Positions 34,301 through 46,208 of a stretch of 64,000 nucleotides of DNA are shown here, piece by piece. The DNA lies in the NCBI GenBank assembly GCA_963920525.1, contig OY986438.1:75651636-75715635 (forward strand), given 5' to 3'. The position numbers and the translations under genes were made by a program. Position 1 is the stretch's first letter. The number at the start of each line of letters is the position of its first letter. This DNA comes from Dichetophora obliterata (lineage: Eukaryota; Arthropoda; Insecta; Diptera; Sciomyzidae). A model generated the notes under the pieces. That model was given only the letters and a program-made list of their open reading frames with translations, made no database searches and was not told the DNA's origin.

Positions 34301-34799
34301 AACAAACATAACACAGGGTGTGCACCCTGTGAAAAAATATGCCAATAATGTAAAGCGCAAATCAATCCAGTCGTAACGTAAGGTTCGTAAGCTTCGTAAG
34401 TCAAAAAAATTGAGCCAAAAAAATGGCCATGAAAGTAATATTCTTGGACAAAATCATGAAAAAAATGGAAAAATGCTCCAAAATTTGGACAAAAATGCCC
34501 GTAACTTTTGAACCGTTGGACCAATGTTGGAGATTTTTTTTTGTAAATTGATCAAAATGAGCTCACCTTTCCAACGCGCTTACTGGCGATTAAACCCGAT
34601 CGATAGTTTTTGAGTTACGGATGTGAACGTGTAGGTAATATTTCATACGAACGTCAATTTGGGAAAAAATCTACCAACAAAAAGTAGGGGACTCGATTTT
34701 AACGATAGAGGTATGGTTCCTTTGGCACATTTTTATGGAATAACCCATAGAATACGGAATTCAAAGGGAAATTGTCGAAAAATAAATCGACCCGCCCTA
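31301..34799 (-). mobile_element. Complete TAGGG-ended DNA transposon (element A)
   Basis: Inverted ends TAGGGCGGGTCGATTT (31301 on) and the inverse ending at 34799 extend as inverted repeats of about 230 bp. The right repeat carries an extra insert of roughly 120 bp. The 8-bp duplication ATGTTTAC lies at 31293-31300 and 34800-34807. A two-exon transposase-like gene fills the interior. Clean duplication, matching ends and an intact gene suggest recent, perhaps autonomous, insertion. Confidence 0.88.
31819..34046 (-). CDS. Transposase-like protein, two exons, apparently intact (718 aa)
   Basis: Exon 1 is 34046-32736 (437 codons), exon 2 is 32664-31819 (281 codons plus stop). The 71-bp intron 32735-32665 has GTATG at its donor and TTTTCAG at its acceptor, and keeps the frame. 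Residues about 360-410 hold ICADGEPTNTGVHGG and CLLHFNELPFRHLF: a D...N...C-x2-H-like arrangement reminiscent of the RNase H-like catalytic core of hAT transposases. Exon 2 starts with VVTDFEE and contains HSRWLTKANRLLRLYV near residue 493. I have seen such proteins in insect and cnidarian genomes as uncharacterised repeats, but cannot name the superfamily. No BED finger or typical hAT C-terminal motif is seen. Confidence 0.75.
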
Positions 34800-35415
34800 A
34801 TGTTTACACTAGGGCTATTTCCGATTACGGGCAAATAGCGTGGCATTGTGACATTTCCAAAATATGATGGCAAATATTTTCAACACAACAAAATGTACAG
34901 ATTTGCATTTGCCCGACTGTGTCAAATTGGCAACACTAAAATCGCATTGCATACAGGGGCGTAACTAGCGGGGGGGAGTTAAGCGGGTAGACTACCCTCC
35001 CTACTTTTTTAGAGTCGGCCTAATTGTTATTTTTTACTAAAATTTTTTACAATATTGATTTTTATAAACAATAATTATGAACGCATCAAAGCCAGTCGTA
35101 CCTTTTTTTGCCATTTTCATAAAAAAAACCAACTTAAGTCGGCAATTTAATTTTAATTCATACCCAAAACTATCTTCAGTCGGCCAATTCACTTATAGTC
35201 GTACCTTAAACAAACTTCACTCGGTTAACACATTTTCAGTCGTACCTTAAACGAACTTTAGTCGGCCAACTCATTTTAAGTCGTATCAGCGCTGAATTGT
35301 TGTAAACTAATCCAGTGTTCCATTGTGACAAAATGCAGAAAAAGTTCAGAAAAGTAGTGTAAAATCCAAATAAATGATATTTTCTGTTATTCTTTTTTTT
35401 TATATATATATACAT

Positions 35416-37345
35416 TAGGGTGTCCCAAAAAGAAAAAAATTTTTTTGCTCACGCGTTTTTTGATAGATTTTAGGGTAAGGAAATTTTGAATTTTGTTTAA
35501 AAATTTTTTGCAAGTGGTTTAGAGGTCGCACAAATTGTTTTTTGTCAAAAAACTTGGTTCCCTGCCATATTTTAAAAATAATTTAAGATTTTGTCATTAA
35601 ATAATTTTTTTATAGATCTTAAGTTAACAGTTCATAAAAAAAACGTCCAATCTTTAATTTTATGTTCAAAAACCGCCAGGTTTGTCAGCGATTTTTTCCA
35701 TATGGCAGATTAAACTAAATTTTTTTAGATTTTTTTCAAAAACATTGACTTTAACGATTTATAACTTTTAAAATTTCTATTAAAGTTACAAAAACTAATG
35801 ATGCAGTTTAAAAGATAAATAAATTCTTAGCAATTTTCATAAAAAAAATGTTTAATTAGTTGTTACTAACCCAGAGTTATCTACATTTGTCGAATTCAAT
35901 CCATTGCATGAAAATATAATACTAACCTTTAGGCTCCCAACAAATCATAACCAAGAAAAACAGAAAACACAACACTTTAGTTGTTTAAAAGTTATTTATT
36001 TCGGCTCTTTCGATGCTGCTCTATGCCCTGCAATAAATTTTGAAAATCGGTTTCAGAAGTTGTCAAATTTGCGTAATTGCTTGCCAAGGCCACACCACGT
36101 TCGGCGACGTCGTTTACCACATACAATTGTTGAATTTTGTTTCTTCCATGGAGAAAGTGTTCGTTGGTTTCCCATTTTTCTGGATCTAGTTGTAAAAATG
36201 CTGTCGAAATATCGGAGGCTTTAAAAAAGTTTAGGATAGCTTCAGAAATAAATGTATAAACTTCTGCATTTTTAAGCAATTCTTCTTTCAAATTGGCCTT
36301 TACTGATTCCTTGTCTATAGTTGAACGAAGTAGATTTTTTACCATTAAACGTAATGTATTGCTGTCTATACGATCGTCAAAAAATGCTAAGGCAGCCAAT
36401 TTCTCCGATAAGTACCACTGATGCCGCAAAAACGTTTTTAATGCGGCGCTTGCAACACTGTCATTAAAGAGTTTGTAGTCATCCAATTGCTTTAAGAGAT
36501 TAAGATCGTTGAGGGGAGGGGATAACACTTCAGTTTTACTATTTATTTCTTGAAAAAGACAAGATTGTTTGAAAATTTTTTTAAATTTTGTAGCACAGAA
36601 AGATTATTTCAGTTTTTTGTACCAACGAATGTAGAAATTACAGATGATCGATTTTTCTATTTAACAGTTGATTGAAAGATAACAAAGAGAAAGATGAGAA
36701 AGATGAGAAACAAAGAAGAGAAAGAAAGTGATGAAATAAAACCTAAATTGTAGCTCGCATTGTGAATGAGGCTTAGGCTCGCATTGTGAATGAAACTCAA
36801 AAGAAATAATAAAAAAAAAACAGTTGAAATCATGTTCGGTTCAATGGATTGAATTCGACAAATGTAGATAACTCTGGGTTAGTAACAACTAATTAAACAT
36901 TTTTTTTTATGAAAATCGTTTAGAATTTATTTATCTTTTAAACTGCATCATTAGTTTTTGTAACTTTAATAGAAATTTTAAAAGTTAGAAATCGTTAAAG
37001 TCAATGTTTTTGAAAAAAATCTAAAAAATTTTAGTTTAATCTGCCATATGGAAAAAATCGCTGACCAACCTGGCGGTTTTTGAACATAAAATGAAAGATT
37101 GGACGTTTTTTTTATGAACTGTTAACTTAAGATCTATAAAAAAATTATTTAATGACAAAATCTTAAATTATTTTTAAAATATGGCAGGGAACCACGTTTT
37201 TTGACAAAAAACCAATTTGTGCGACCTCTAAACCACTTCCAAAAAATTTTTAAACAAAATTCAAAATTTCCTTACCCTAAAATCTATCAAAAAACACGTG
37301 AGCACCAATGAAAATCGAAATTTTTGTTTTTTTTGGGACACCCTA
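35416..37345. mobile_element. TAGGG-ended transposon with long inverted repeats (element B)
   Basis: Ends TAGGGTGTCCCAAAAA extend as inverted repeats of roughly 490-500 bp (35416-35910 and 36840-37345). The 8-bp duplication ATATACAT lies at 35408-35415 and 37346-37353. The only gene remnant is the C-terminal piece at 35992-36528. The TAGGG start, 8-bp duplication and transposase-like content link it to element A. Confidence 0.85.
35992..36528 (-). pseudogene. C-terminal part of an element-B transposase-like protein
   Basis: A 178-aa frame with FLRHQWYLSEKLAALAFFDD, LQLDPEKWETNEHFLHG and VVNDVAERGVAL. The pattern WYLSE...FFDD and VND.AERGVAL is one I associate with the C-terminal region of the same kind of uncharacterised repeat proteins as element A. 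Upstream coding sequence is missing, so it cannot encode a full transposase. Confidence 0.6.
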
Positions 37346-38224
37346 ATATACATACAATATATACAGGAACAATATCAATTATATTTTTATTCATAACAAT
37401 AAAAATGGTGCAGCTCAAAAACACACTTCTTGCTTGTCGCACGCCAGAAAGCAGAATATTTTATTTTATGTATCCGACGAGAAAAAGTAAAAAGTCAAGA
37501 AACACACACACACCAAGTTTTTTCCTTTTGTTCATCAAACTGTTCCTTTGGCTTCGTTAAAAAACTACACACACATATACAATGCGCAACAGACCTAGCG
37601 GAACTTTTTAAGTGCGCTTGTTTGATTCACTTTAAACTTTTACTCGTTTCTTTTAATACAACTGGAAAATATTAAGGGTAGTTAAACATTTCCCTTTTCT
37701 AAGATAACAAACCACAACAGAAAATATTAGTACATTTTAGTAGTATAAATTTTGTTAAAAAAGTACGGAAATAGTAATGCATAGTAATGTAAAAGAGAGC
37801 AGCGGACCAAGTGGAAAAAATGGACCGTTTTTAGTCCAATTGTGCAACCGTGTCCTTGACCAAGATTTTTAAAACCTAATTAATACATTTTTGTAGAACT
37901 TTCTGAAAATTAAATTTTTATCCATAAATGCCCAACATTTGTAATAAAAAAATTTAATGATCGAAATCGGCCAACACGTAACATCTTTAATTTTATAGAC
38001 TTAACATTTTAATTTAAATACAATTATAATAACTAAATAAATAATGAATTTAAAGGATTTAGTCGAACTATTAAAGAAAGGTCCGTTTTAACTTTAAAAC
38101 TCGAGATGACAAAAAGACCACCATTTTTAAATCTGAATTCAAAATTCATTTATTATAAAACCATCGTTTATGTCATTGTTGATGTTCTAAACGAAATTTC
38201 CCAAAGCTCTAAGAAAATTGACAA

Positions 38225-39105
38225 GTGAACTCGAAATGCTGCATATTCGTGGACTTTATTATAAGTCTTGTTTTTATGAAAAATGTGCTAGTAAAAATGA
38301 AACTCCTGACTGAATCTCTTGAAGCCGTTGAACAGAATATTTTAGATGCTATGAAATTTATTTCTTTTACCCTTACATCATTAGAAAAAATAAATTTGGA
38401 CTCTGAATTAGTATACTCTGATACCTAATTAGTAGTGCTGTTGCATTGTTAAAATCTTTTAATGTAATGCTGATAAGGAATTCTCAATTCGCCATCTCCG
38501 TCATCTTGCGCCGAAACGTTTGGATGATAAAAATGCCAACGCAGCTTGTTTTTCGATGAACTGTTTTTATAGAAGAGAATTTAAACTTGTATTGAATAAG
38601 ATAACCTCACTGATGCGAGATAAATTAAGAAGTTGCTTAGAAACAATAAACCCTCTGTATGAACTCTTTAATCCAATTCTATCTTCTACTAACTTCACCC
38701 AAAAGCGAATTCTAGAATCAATAAAATTGTTACCAAAAATTGTTTGTTGGATTCACTTCAATTGAAAGCGGAATTTGAAGTATTCTATGATCCATGTGAA
38801 GGCGTAGAAACTCTATCGGTTACAGCTATGCTTCAGAATGCAATAAAAAATCTCTTCCTGCGGTTAACAAAATGTCGCGTTTGCTGTGCACAGTGTCTGT
38901 TACTGTTTCAGGAAATGAGAGAACGTTCAGGAAATTAAAATTAGTTAAAAATTATTTAAGAACCACGCAAAGTGACTCACGTCTTAATGACTTATTAATA
39001 CTTTCATCGGAAAAGGACATAGTTGATCTCATTAACTCAGATAATATTGTGCAGCAATGGGCTACCTTAAAAAAAGAAGAATTAATATTTAAATGTTATA
39101 CTTAA
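38225..39105 (+). pseudogene. Decayed hAT transposase (zinc finger MYM-type 1-like C-terminus)
   Basis: Broken frames hold FYRREFKLVLNKITSLMRD (38520-38765), EFEVFYDP (38744-38938), and VSGNERTFRKLKLVKNYLRT followed by RLNDLLILSSEKDIVD (38872-39105). The last block is the hAT C-terminal dimerisation motif, usually VSxAERSFSKLKLIKNYLRSTM. Frames shift several times. The position and CAGGGG ends support it as the original gene of the element at 34954-40595. Confidence 0.75.
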
Positions 39106-39205
39106 AAATTAAGTTTGTATTTTTTATTTAAAACACTATTTTTTTTAATTAATCTAAAAAATGTTAAAGAAATTGAAAGCGCTGTTTATTTTTTAGCATA
39201 TATAA

Positions 39206-39751
39206 TAGGGCGGGTCGATTTTAAATCGCCCATTGCTCAGTGAAAATCGTATTCTTGGGATCAAAATAAGAAACTTTGCCAGAGGAACTATACCTCTAAA
39301 ACGAATTCTAATGCCTCAACTTTTGACTTTTGTCCCGTAGGGTCAAATTTTGAAAAATCCCTCCCACTAACTTTGGAGGGCCGATCCACCCATGCCAGTG
39401 GCACACCCCTGGAACCCCCTGGGGGTTCCTCACACAAACATTTCAAAAATCACAATTTTTGACACTTTACATGAAAAAATCAGCGAAAAGGGGTCGCCAC
39501 TGGCATGGGTGGATCGGCCCTCCAAAGTTAGTGGGGGTTGGCCATACATTTGTACTCGATTGGGGCACTCTAAATGGCTCAAAAAGGGATTTTCAAAATT
39601 TGAACCTACGGGACAAAAGTCAAAAGTTGGGGCATTAAAATTCGTTTTATAGGTATAGTTTCTCAGGCAAAGTTTCTTATTTTGATCCCTAAAATACGAT
39701 TTTCACTGAGCAATGGGCGATTTTTTCCTCCCCACAAATCGACCCGGCGTA
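39206..39751. mobile_element. Foldback MITE sharing ends with element A
   Basis: Ends TAGGGCGGGTCGATTTTAAA and CGACCCGGCGTA are flanked by the 8-bp duplication ATATATAA (39198-39205, 39752-39759). Most of the element is a large inverted repeat, for example CTAACTTTGGAGGGCCGATC mirrored across a centre near the palindrome GGAACCCCCTGGGGGTTCC (39411-39429). The shared first 14 bases suggest that element A's transposase could act on it. Confidence 0.85.
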
Positions 39752-41852
39752 ATATATAAACTATGAATTTTTAAAACAAAAACGAAAATAAATTTTTAAA
39801 TGCTGATTCGATAATGTTGAAATACTTTTATTTGATAGAGGGAACGATACGAAAACTGCCTTTAAGGGATCTTCTTCACTTGAAAAAGATCGAAAGATTG
39901 ACAAGTGTTACCATATGTGGGTTAAAAATTTCAGGATTTCTTAAAGCGGTAGGAAAGATTAACGAAAAAGTCCGTTTGAGCTGAAACTGTTTTGCATTAT
40001 ATTTATTATTGTAAGTCTTTAAGATTATTACCTACAATCATCTATTAAAACCTAAACCTCGAATTTTTAGAGCGTTAGAAATGTAAAAAAATAGGGTAAT
40101 TTTTCAATTTTTGTTTTGACAATGGCGCCAAAAACAGGTATGAGGTTTAGTTAGCTGATTAAACGTAATCTTATAGTTTCAAGTGTTATCATTTAGATGA
40201 ACTAAAAAATTTTTAGTTACCTGTTGTAAAAGCTTAGAAATCGTTGCCACCTTTTTGGATTAAAAAATTATGTCCAAATTGCGAAAAGCTTAAGCGAGCA
40301 GATAAAAGGCCAAACCAAAAAAAAAAAAACTCAAAACATACATTATTATATGTATTTTGATGTACACAAATTTTTTTTCATCATTAAAAAATTTTTTAGT
40401 AAAAATAATTACTAAGTGTTTTTCTTAGCCGTTCAAATAAAAAAGACCCCTTAAGATTTATTTATATTGTTTGAACGGATGAGTAACTTTGTATAATTCA
40501 ACTATGTTGTATTTAAAAAAGTTGGGACTTAAGGGTATCCAGTCGGCCGAAATACATTGATACCCCCCAATCAAAATGGCCTCGGTACGCCCCTGATTGC
40601 ATACAGTCAACACTTGCATGGGCAACACTTATTTGCAAATCAATCAGCAGTCACATTTTAACCAAACGCTGCTAATAAAACACAGACTCTGAAATGGAAC
40701 TCACTTTGATAAATAATAAAGGGCTGCACAAATGTATTTGCTTCTTTGATTCCACCAAGAACTTTTAGTTAGACACATCATTTGTAGCAGAATTAAGCAA
40801 AGAAATAGCGTAAAACCGTTGCTTTCTGCTCAATGAAAAAGTAATGTTTTAACCAGGGAACGAAAATAAACTCTAACGTTTCGTTCGTTAAGGTAGTAAA
40901 GCGTTCATTTGAGAGAACTGAACATTTATGTTGTGTAGCATTCATTACCAAAGCCATTATTCGGTTGCGTTCAAGTTGCATACTTGAACATAAACATCAT
41001 TGTTCCGTAGTATAAGCTACACTAAAGAACCTTATGAGATGCGTTGTTTGAGAGACTGAGAAAGCAGAGAGAAAAACATTTTAAATTTGTTCAAGCACAT
41101 GCTGCGTATCAAGGGCGCATTCAGTTTTGTAGGTAGCATACATTTGCAGGGCGCTCTTGTTTTAGTATGAATAATCAAAGCATTTTTTAGCTATTCAGTT
41201 TTATACTGTTTCTAACGCCCATAAAAAGGCGTGTCTGGTTTAGAAAAGTATATTATATATTCTTGATCAGCATCACTAGCTGGGCCGATTTAGCCGTTTC
41301 CGTCTGTTTATCTGTTTGTCGACACGACTCTTTTTTTAACACAGCAGCTAAGAAAATCTCAGTTTATTTTATTAGTGCGTGTTATCACTTTATGGCTGGA
41401 GAATTCAGAAAATAAAATATTAATTTTTCTTTGTTACATGTAAGTAAGTTCACTTATATAATTTTTTTTTATAGAATTTAAGACTACTGTTTAATGTTTA
41501 TGGAATTGTGTTTCGATTGTACATGTTAAGGTCACGAAATCACGCATTCCTTCGAACAGCCATATATGGCTTCTAACGGAAATGAAACGACTTTTTTACA
41601 TAAAGTTTTGTTTGTGTATCTAGTTATTCCATCTTAAACAAACTCAGAAAAAAGTTCAACTTTGAAATAAAAAACACAGGTATTTGTTTTAAAATCTGAA
41701 ATTTCGTTAATTTTAAGGAAATTTTTTCTTTAAACAATATCAATTTATTGCATCTATTTCGCATTTATTTAAAAAAATTAAGAATTTGGATTCAAAAGTA
41801 AAATTTTATTTGTTTTATTGTTTATATTGATTTTAAAAATGAATTAATTACA

Positions 41853-42092
41853 CACTCAGACTAAAATCAAAGAAATTTAATTTTAAAAATTTTTTTTGCA
41901 AATGGAAATTATTCTTTCGGAAAGAAAGAAATTTTCTTTGAAGGAATAAACTATTTCTTTGTTTTGAAATTTATTTCTTTATTTTAAAGAAAAGTTTCAA
42001 TTTAAAACAAACAAAAAAATTGAGCTAAAATAAAAAATTTTTTTTATATTGAGTAAATGTTCTTTGATTTTAGTATGCTTCTTTTCTCAGTG
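41853..42092. mobile_element. Possible small MITE
   Basis: CACTCAGACTAAAATCAAAG at the left and CTTTGATTTTAGTATGCTTC then TTTTCTCAGTG at the right form imperfect inverted ends with an AT-rich centre. Confidence 0.45.
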
Positions 42093-43199
42093 TATAAATT
42101 CATAAAAAATTTTAGCTGGATCATAAATCGTGCAGTAGTGGGTTAAGATTCTATCTAAAAATAAAGATGAAGTTCAAAAATTAGTGGCTCGGGTAGAAAC
42201 AACGCCTAACTCCTATACAAAATCACTTTATAAAAAGTTTTTTTTCTCTTAAAAAGTCTCAAAATTTATTTAAATGACTTGAAATTTTTACATGTTTCGA
42301 TAATTAAAACTGACCATATTCATCACTATTTTTGTAATGTAAAACAATCTTTATAAAAAGTACTTAGGTTTTTATAATTAATATTAGAAAAGAGAACATC
42401 TAAATGGTTTAAAGTTATCTGACTGACACTTCAACGTCTCTTAAGTCCTTTCAATGGCTAGGCTAAGCCGAAATAGTATTTTTTAGGTTAATACTCCCAT
42501 CATAACGGTCCTAAAAAGGTGAAAAACATACCTTTGATTTGTACCTGCGCTACTTACTCTTAATTTTGTTATCATTTTATAATCATTTTAAAATTTAAAA
42601 AATCCTCTTAATTTTATTATCATTTTATTGTCATAAATAGTAAGAAAAAACATTAATTTGATTTCTGTACGGTTGGTTTTTCTTACAAATAGGACAAAAA
42701 CAAAATCCAACTGACTTTAATGTCAAATATCTCTCCAAATTTATTTTTGTCATGTTGGTACATTGTTTTTTATAGAACCAAATTAATTAAAAAAAAACCG
42801 TTGCAAGATATTATTAAAAATTACTTTCTGTCGTATCCAATATATTGGACAAATTCACTGAAAGAGTTTATATATACTTTAGCGCTCGGCCCTTCCTGTT
42901 CAGCAAGATCCGAGTGCGGCCCCTTGTGAATTTTACTATATTACTGCGAACTAACACAAATAAGATGATTGCTGAACTTTCATGGAATTACACCGCACAG
43001 TGGTTCCATACTGTATTCATGTAGAAATAAAATAGAAGGATTCGTCATTGACCAATAAAATTATGCGTGTGAGTTATAATTACAAAACAAACAAACCCGC
43101 CCCAAACCACGCCTACTTTCCATGTAACACGAAAACTATGAACGCTACATACTTTTGTTGTAGATATAGTAAAACAGCTCTGTAAAAAAAGTATACGAA
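42093..43199. other. No gene seen
   Basis: AT-rich interior of the hAT-type element. A short frame at 42720-42929 has no support. Confidence 0.5.
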
Positions 43200-43433
43200 T
43201 TTATTTATTCTTTTGTTCTTTTAAGATAGGTTCGCAGCCAATTATTTTAAATGTTAATATTAACTTTAAGATTGTAAGCAAAATACAATTTCAATTCATA
43301 AGGAATTACATTTTTTAATTTAAGCTATCACTCTGCTCTGTCAAAAATAATATTAGCATTTATTTACCCTCTTGGTTTCTTTTAAGCAGGTTTGCAGCCA
43401 ATTGTTTTAATTTTAATATCACCTTAAAGGCTT
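43200..43433. repeat. Diverged direct duplication, period about 155 bp
   Basis: TTCTTTTAAG(A/C)AGGTT(C/T)GCAGCCAATT blocks near 43217 and 43378, each followed by TTTTAA...TTAATAT...CTTTAAAG-like sequence. Confidence 0.6.
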
Positions 43434-45226
43434 AAGGGTTATATCAAAATTGTCACGAGAAAACTATTTAATTCCGCGTTCACACCACTGTGCAACTCTT
43501 CCTGATTCTCAATTCTATGAATAGAGAATAATGATGCAATAAAACAAAAACAATTCGACAGTGTTAGCGTCATCCCAGTGGTAAATTAACTCATTACATA
43601 ACCTCTTAATTTCTTCTTACGATGTAGATGCCAGTCCTATTTTAAAGAAGTTCAATTTTTTTATTGCGTACTTTTATTTTTTTTTTATTATTTGGCGTAA
43701 TCGTGACTATTTTTTGGTTATTTGTAATCGTAATCAGTTACTAATAGAATTTTTTTGCATAAGAATTGTTTTATCATTACAATTATTTTTTAAATATAAT
43801 GTAATTGATTACTAGACGTAATCGAAATTTCCCAACTAAGGTTTGAACTTTAAAAAAGCAAGCAGTTTTATTAAAGTATACTTCTTTTATTTAGAACACA
43901 CAAAGTTTTACCAGCCGGAATAAATTATTGCTTCTGCTCAGAGTTGCCAAGTTAGCAATATTATAAGCTAACATATTTTTTCGGCCTTTATCTTGAGGTT
44001 TTGGGTGTATCTGTCTATGATATATTTCGGTCTTTTTTTTTCACAAATGGATTTTAATGACAAGTTTTTTTTATATATAATAATTTTTGCAGTTTAAAAA
44101 AAACATAAGTAAGCTACATTTACAACTGTTATTTTCATGTTATTTAAAAAATTTACAATAGTGAAAATGACAGCTTTTTAAATTGAATCCAAAATAAAAG
44201 AAAAAACCGTTTGTAAGTAATTCAACGTATATCTATCTTAACTCAAAATATTAGCAAGTATAAGTATGGTATTATTCAATTAAATATTAAATATTTGATA
44301 TAAAATCAATTTCGCTTTATTTTTAATAATAGTTGACACAGAAAAGTTCTTTTCTGAAAGCGATCTAAATAGTAAATATAAATTTTCTAGGAGTCAATCT
44401 ACACGCTGGTCACCGAATTGACAACCCTAATCTTCTAGCTTTTTTTTAGCTTGTTTTGAAAAGTGAATATTTTTTTTAAAATAATTATTTAAAGTTTTCA
44501 ACGCTTGTTTTTAAGTGTGTTGCCGGCTTTTTTTTAAGAAACAAAAGAAAAATTGTTTGTGCCGATCTGTTAAGGTTTTAATGTTAGCGCATCCTTATGA
44601 ATAAAATATTTGCAAATTAAAATTTTCATTTACGCAAAATAAAAACCTATATGTGTAGTTAATAACATAGAATGGAAAAGTAAGTAAAAAGCGCAATGAA
44701 CATTGTAAAAACAGAGCATGGAAAAAAATAGAATTGCATATTCGTAATGCACCTCTTGTGATATAGTGTTTATTGAAAAGATTTAAAACATGTATTTTGC
44801 TATTGCTTTGACATACCAGAAGGCTTCTTGAAATTTAATATTTCAAAACCCCGTGTCTGTATATAAATATTACGATTCATCTGATGATGAGGGAATTTTT
44901 GCACAAATAGAGTTTAATATCCAAGAGTTGGTTGAAAATACATTTTTTTTATATTATATAAATAATTTTATACATATGACAAAGTGTTGGCAACACTGAT
45001 TCTGAGACACAAAATGAGAGAGAATTGCCTACGTAAAAAATATCGTATGCCGAATGTGTTGAGTAGAGAGTATGCAAACATAATTATAATGTAGTGTATG
45101 CCATGCTGTCGAACGATACAGAATAATAACATTTATGTTCGTCTCCCCTGACATATACGCAACCGAAAGGAAATTCATGCCATGCGAGGCACATTAAAAT
45201 ATCGTTCGGTTTATTTTCGTTCCCTG
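43434..45226. other. No gene seen
   Basis: Remaining AT-rich interior of the hAT-type element. I found no ORF, repeat or motif worth naming. Confidence 0.5.
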
Positions 45227-46208
45227 GTTTTAACTCTCTCTCTCTCGGATCAAATGCATACGCAACTTGCTCTCATCAATTACAGTAATTATCGGTCGTT
45301 ATCTCGGTAAATGAAAAAAAAAAATTGTATAGTTCTGCAAATACTGCAAATACTTGCGTATGCTGAAAGCAGGAGTCATTATCAGTTGCTAATGAAAGCA
45401 TAAGTAAAGTAAAAATAAAGTAAGAGTTAACTTAAAAAAATGGAAATTAATGAAGTAAGTAAGTATTGAATTATAATTCAATGCTAAAATGTTTACAGCC
45501 AACAAACTGTAAATAACAATATTAATAGAGGTTAATATTAATAACGATGCTTTAAAAGTAAAAATTGTGAGCGGCGATTTTAAACTTATTATTTTTTAAA
45601 CTAAAATTATCTTTTTACATTTAATCATTAATAATTAATAAATATATATTACCACACATAAAGTTAATATTTTTGAAAATTTTTTTGTGCTTTCGTTATG
45701 CTTATCTGAATGGTTTTTTGTTTTTAATAAAATATATATTTAAATTAAAACACGCAACTGCAAATCCATCTTCTAAATTTCTGAAATAATGTTTCAAGTA
45801 TTTCAAGTACTTGCCAACTTGTACTCCTCTTGCAAGTTATTTTTATGTACATAACTAATACGCGATAGACAATTTATTATTTGTTTTGCTTTCAATCGGT
45901 TTTCCACTTACGCACACTACCTACAATTTTCGCTCACGCCAACGCTATCCACAAATGAGAGTGAGAGAACGAAAGTAATTGCGATCCCCACAAATGTTTT
46001 GTACAGCGATTCAAATGTAATTGTGCAGCCCTTTAATAAATAATAATGAAAAACACCACAAATACTGTTCGTGTTGTTTTTTTTCCTCCAAAACAGCCAT
46101 GAGTTTTGTTTGCAACGTTGTTCTAAAAAGTGTGCTCACAGTTGATGGCAAATATTTGGTAGGGCATACATTTGCAAAGCTATTTGCCCGTAACTGGGAA
46201 TAGCCCTA

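Larger units (their letters stand above)
34954..40595. mobile_element. hAT transposon remnant (CAGGGGCGTA ends)
   Basis: CAGGGGCGTA at 34954 and TACGCCCCTG ending at 40595 are flanked by the 8-bp duplication ATTGCATA (34946-34953, 40596-40603). Inside, on the plus strand, are remnants of a hAT transposase (38225-39105). Two other elements have inserted into it (35416-37345 and 39206-39751). Confidence 0.85.
40854..45226. mobile_element. hAT-type element (CAGGGAACG ends), non-coding
   Basis: CAGGGAACGAAAATAAAC at 40854 and its inverse ending at 45226, with the 8-bp duplication GTTTTAAC (40846-40853, 45227-45234). The 4.4-kb interior has no recognisable transposase. It holds a small MITE (41853-42092), a direct duplication (43200-43433) and a block near 41265-41330 (CATCACTAGCTGGGCCGATT) of the kind dispersed widely in fly genomes. 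Confidence 0.85.
40717..46035. mobile_element. hAT-type MITE (TAAAGGGCTGCAC ends) carrying another hAT
   Basis: TAAAGGGCTGCACAA at 40717 and the inverse ending at 46035 are flanked by ATAAATAA (40709-40716 and 46036-46043). Taking out the inner element 40854-45226 leaves about 0.95 kb without ORF. Confidence 0.75.
34810..46208. mobile_element. Outermost TAGGGCTATT-ended MITE, hollowed out by nested insertions
   Basis: Left end TAGGGCTATTTCCGATTACG, then GGCAAATAGC. Right end is the inverse GCTATTTGCCCGTAACTGGG, then AATAGCCCTA. Removing nested elements 34954-40595 and 40717-46035 leaves about 450 bp without ORF (34810-34953, 40604-40716, 46044-46208). I found no matching flanks for a target duplication. 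Confidence 0.65.

Noticed and set aside
42720..42929. 69-aa plus-strand ORF
   Set aside because: Isolated, no recognised motif, inside a decayed hAT-type element.
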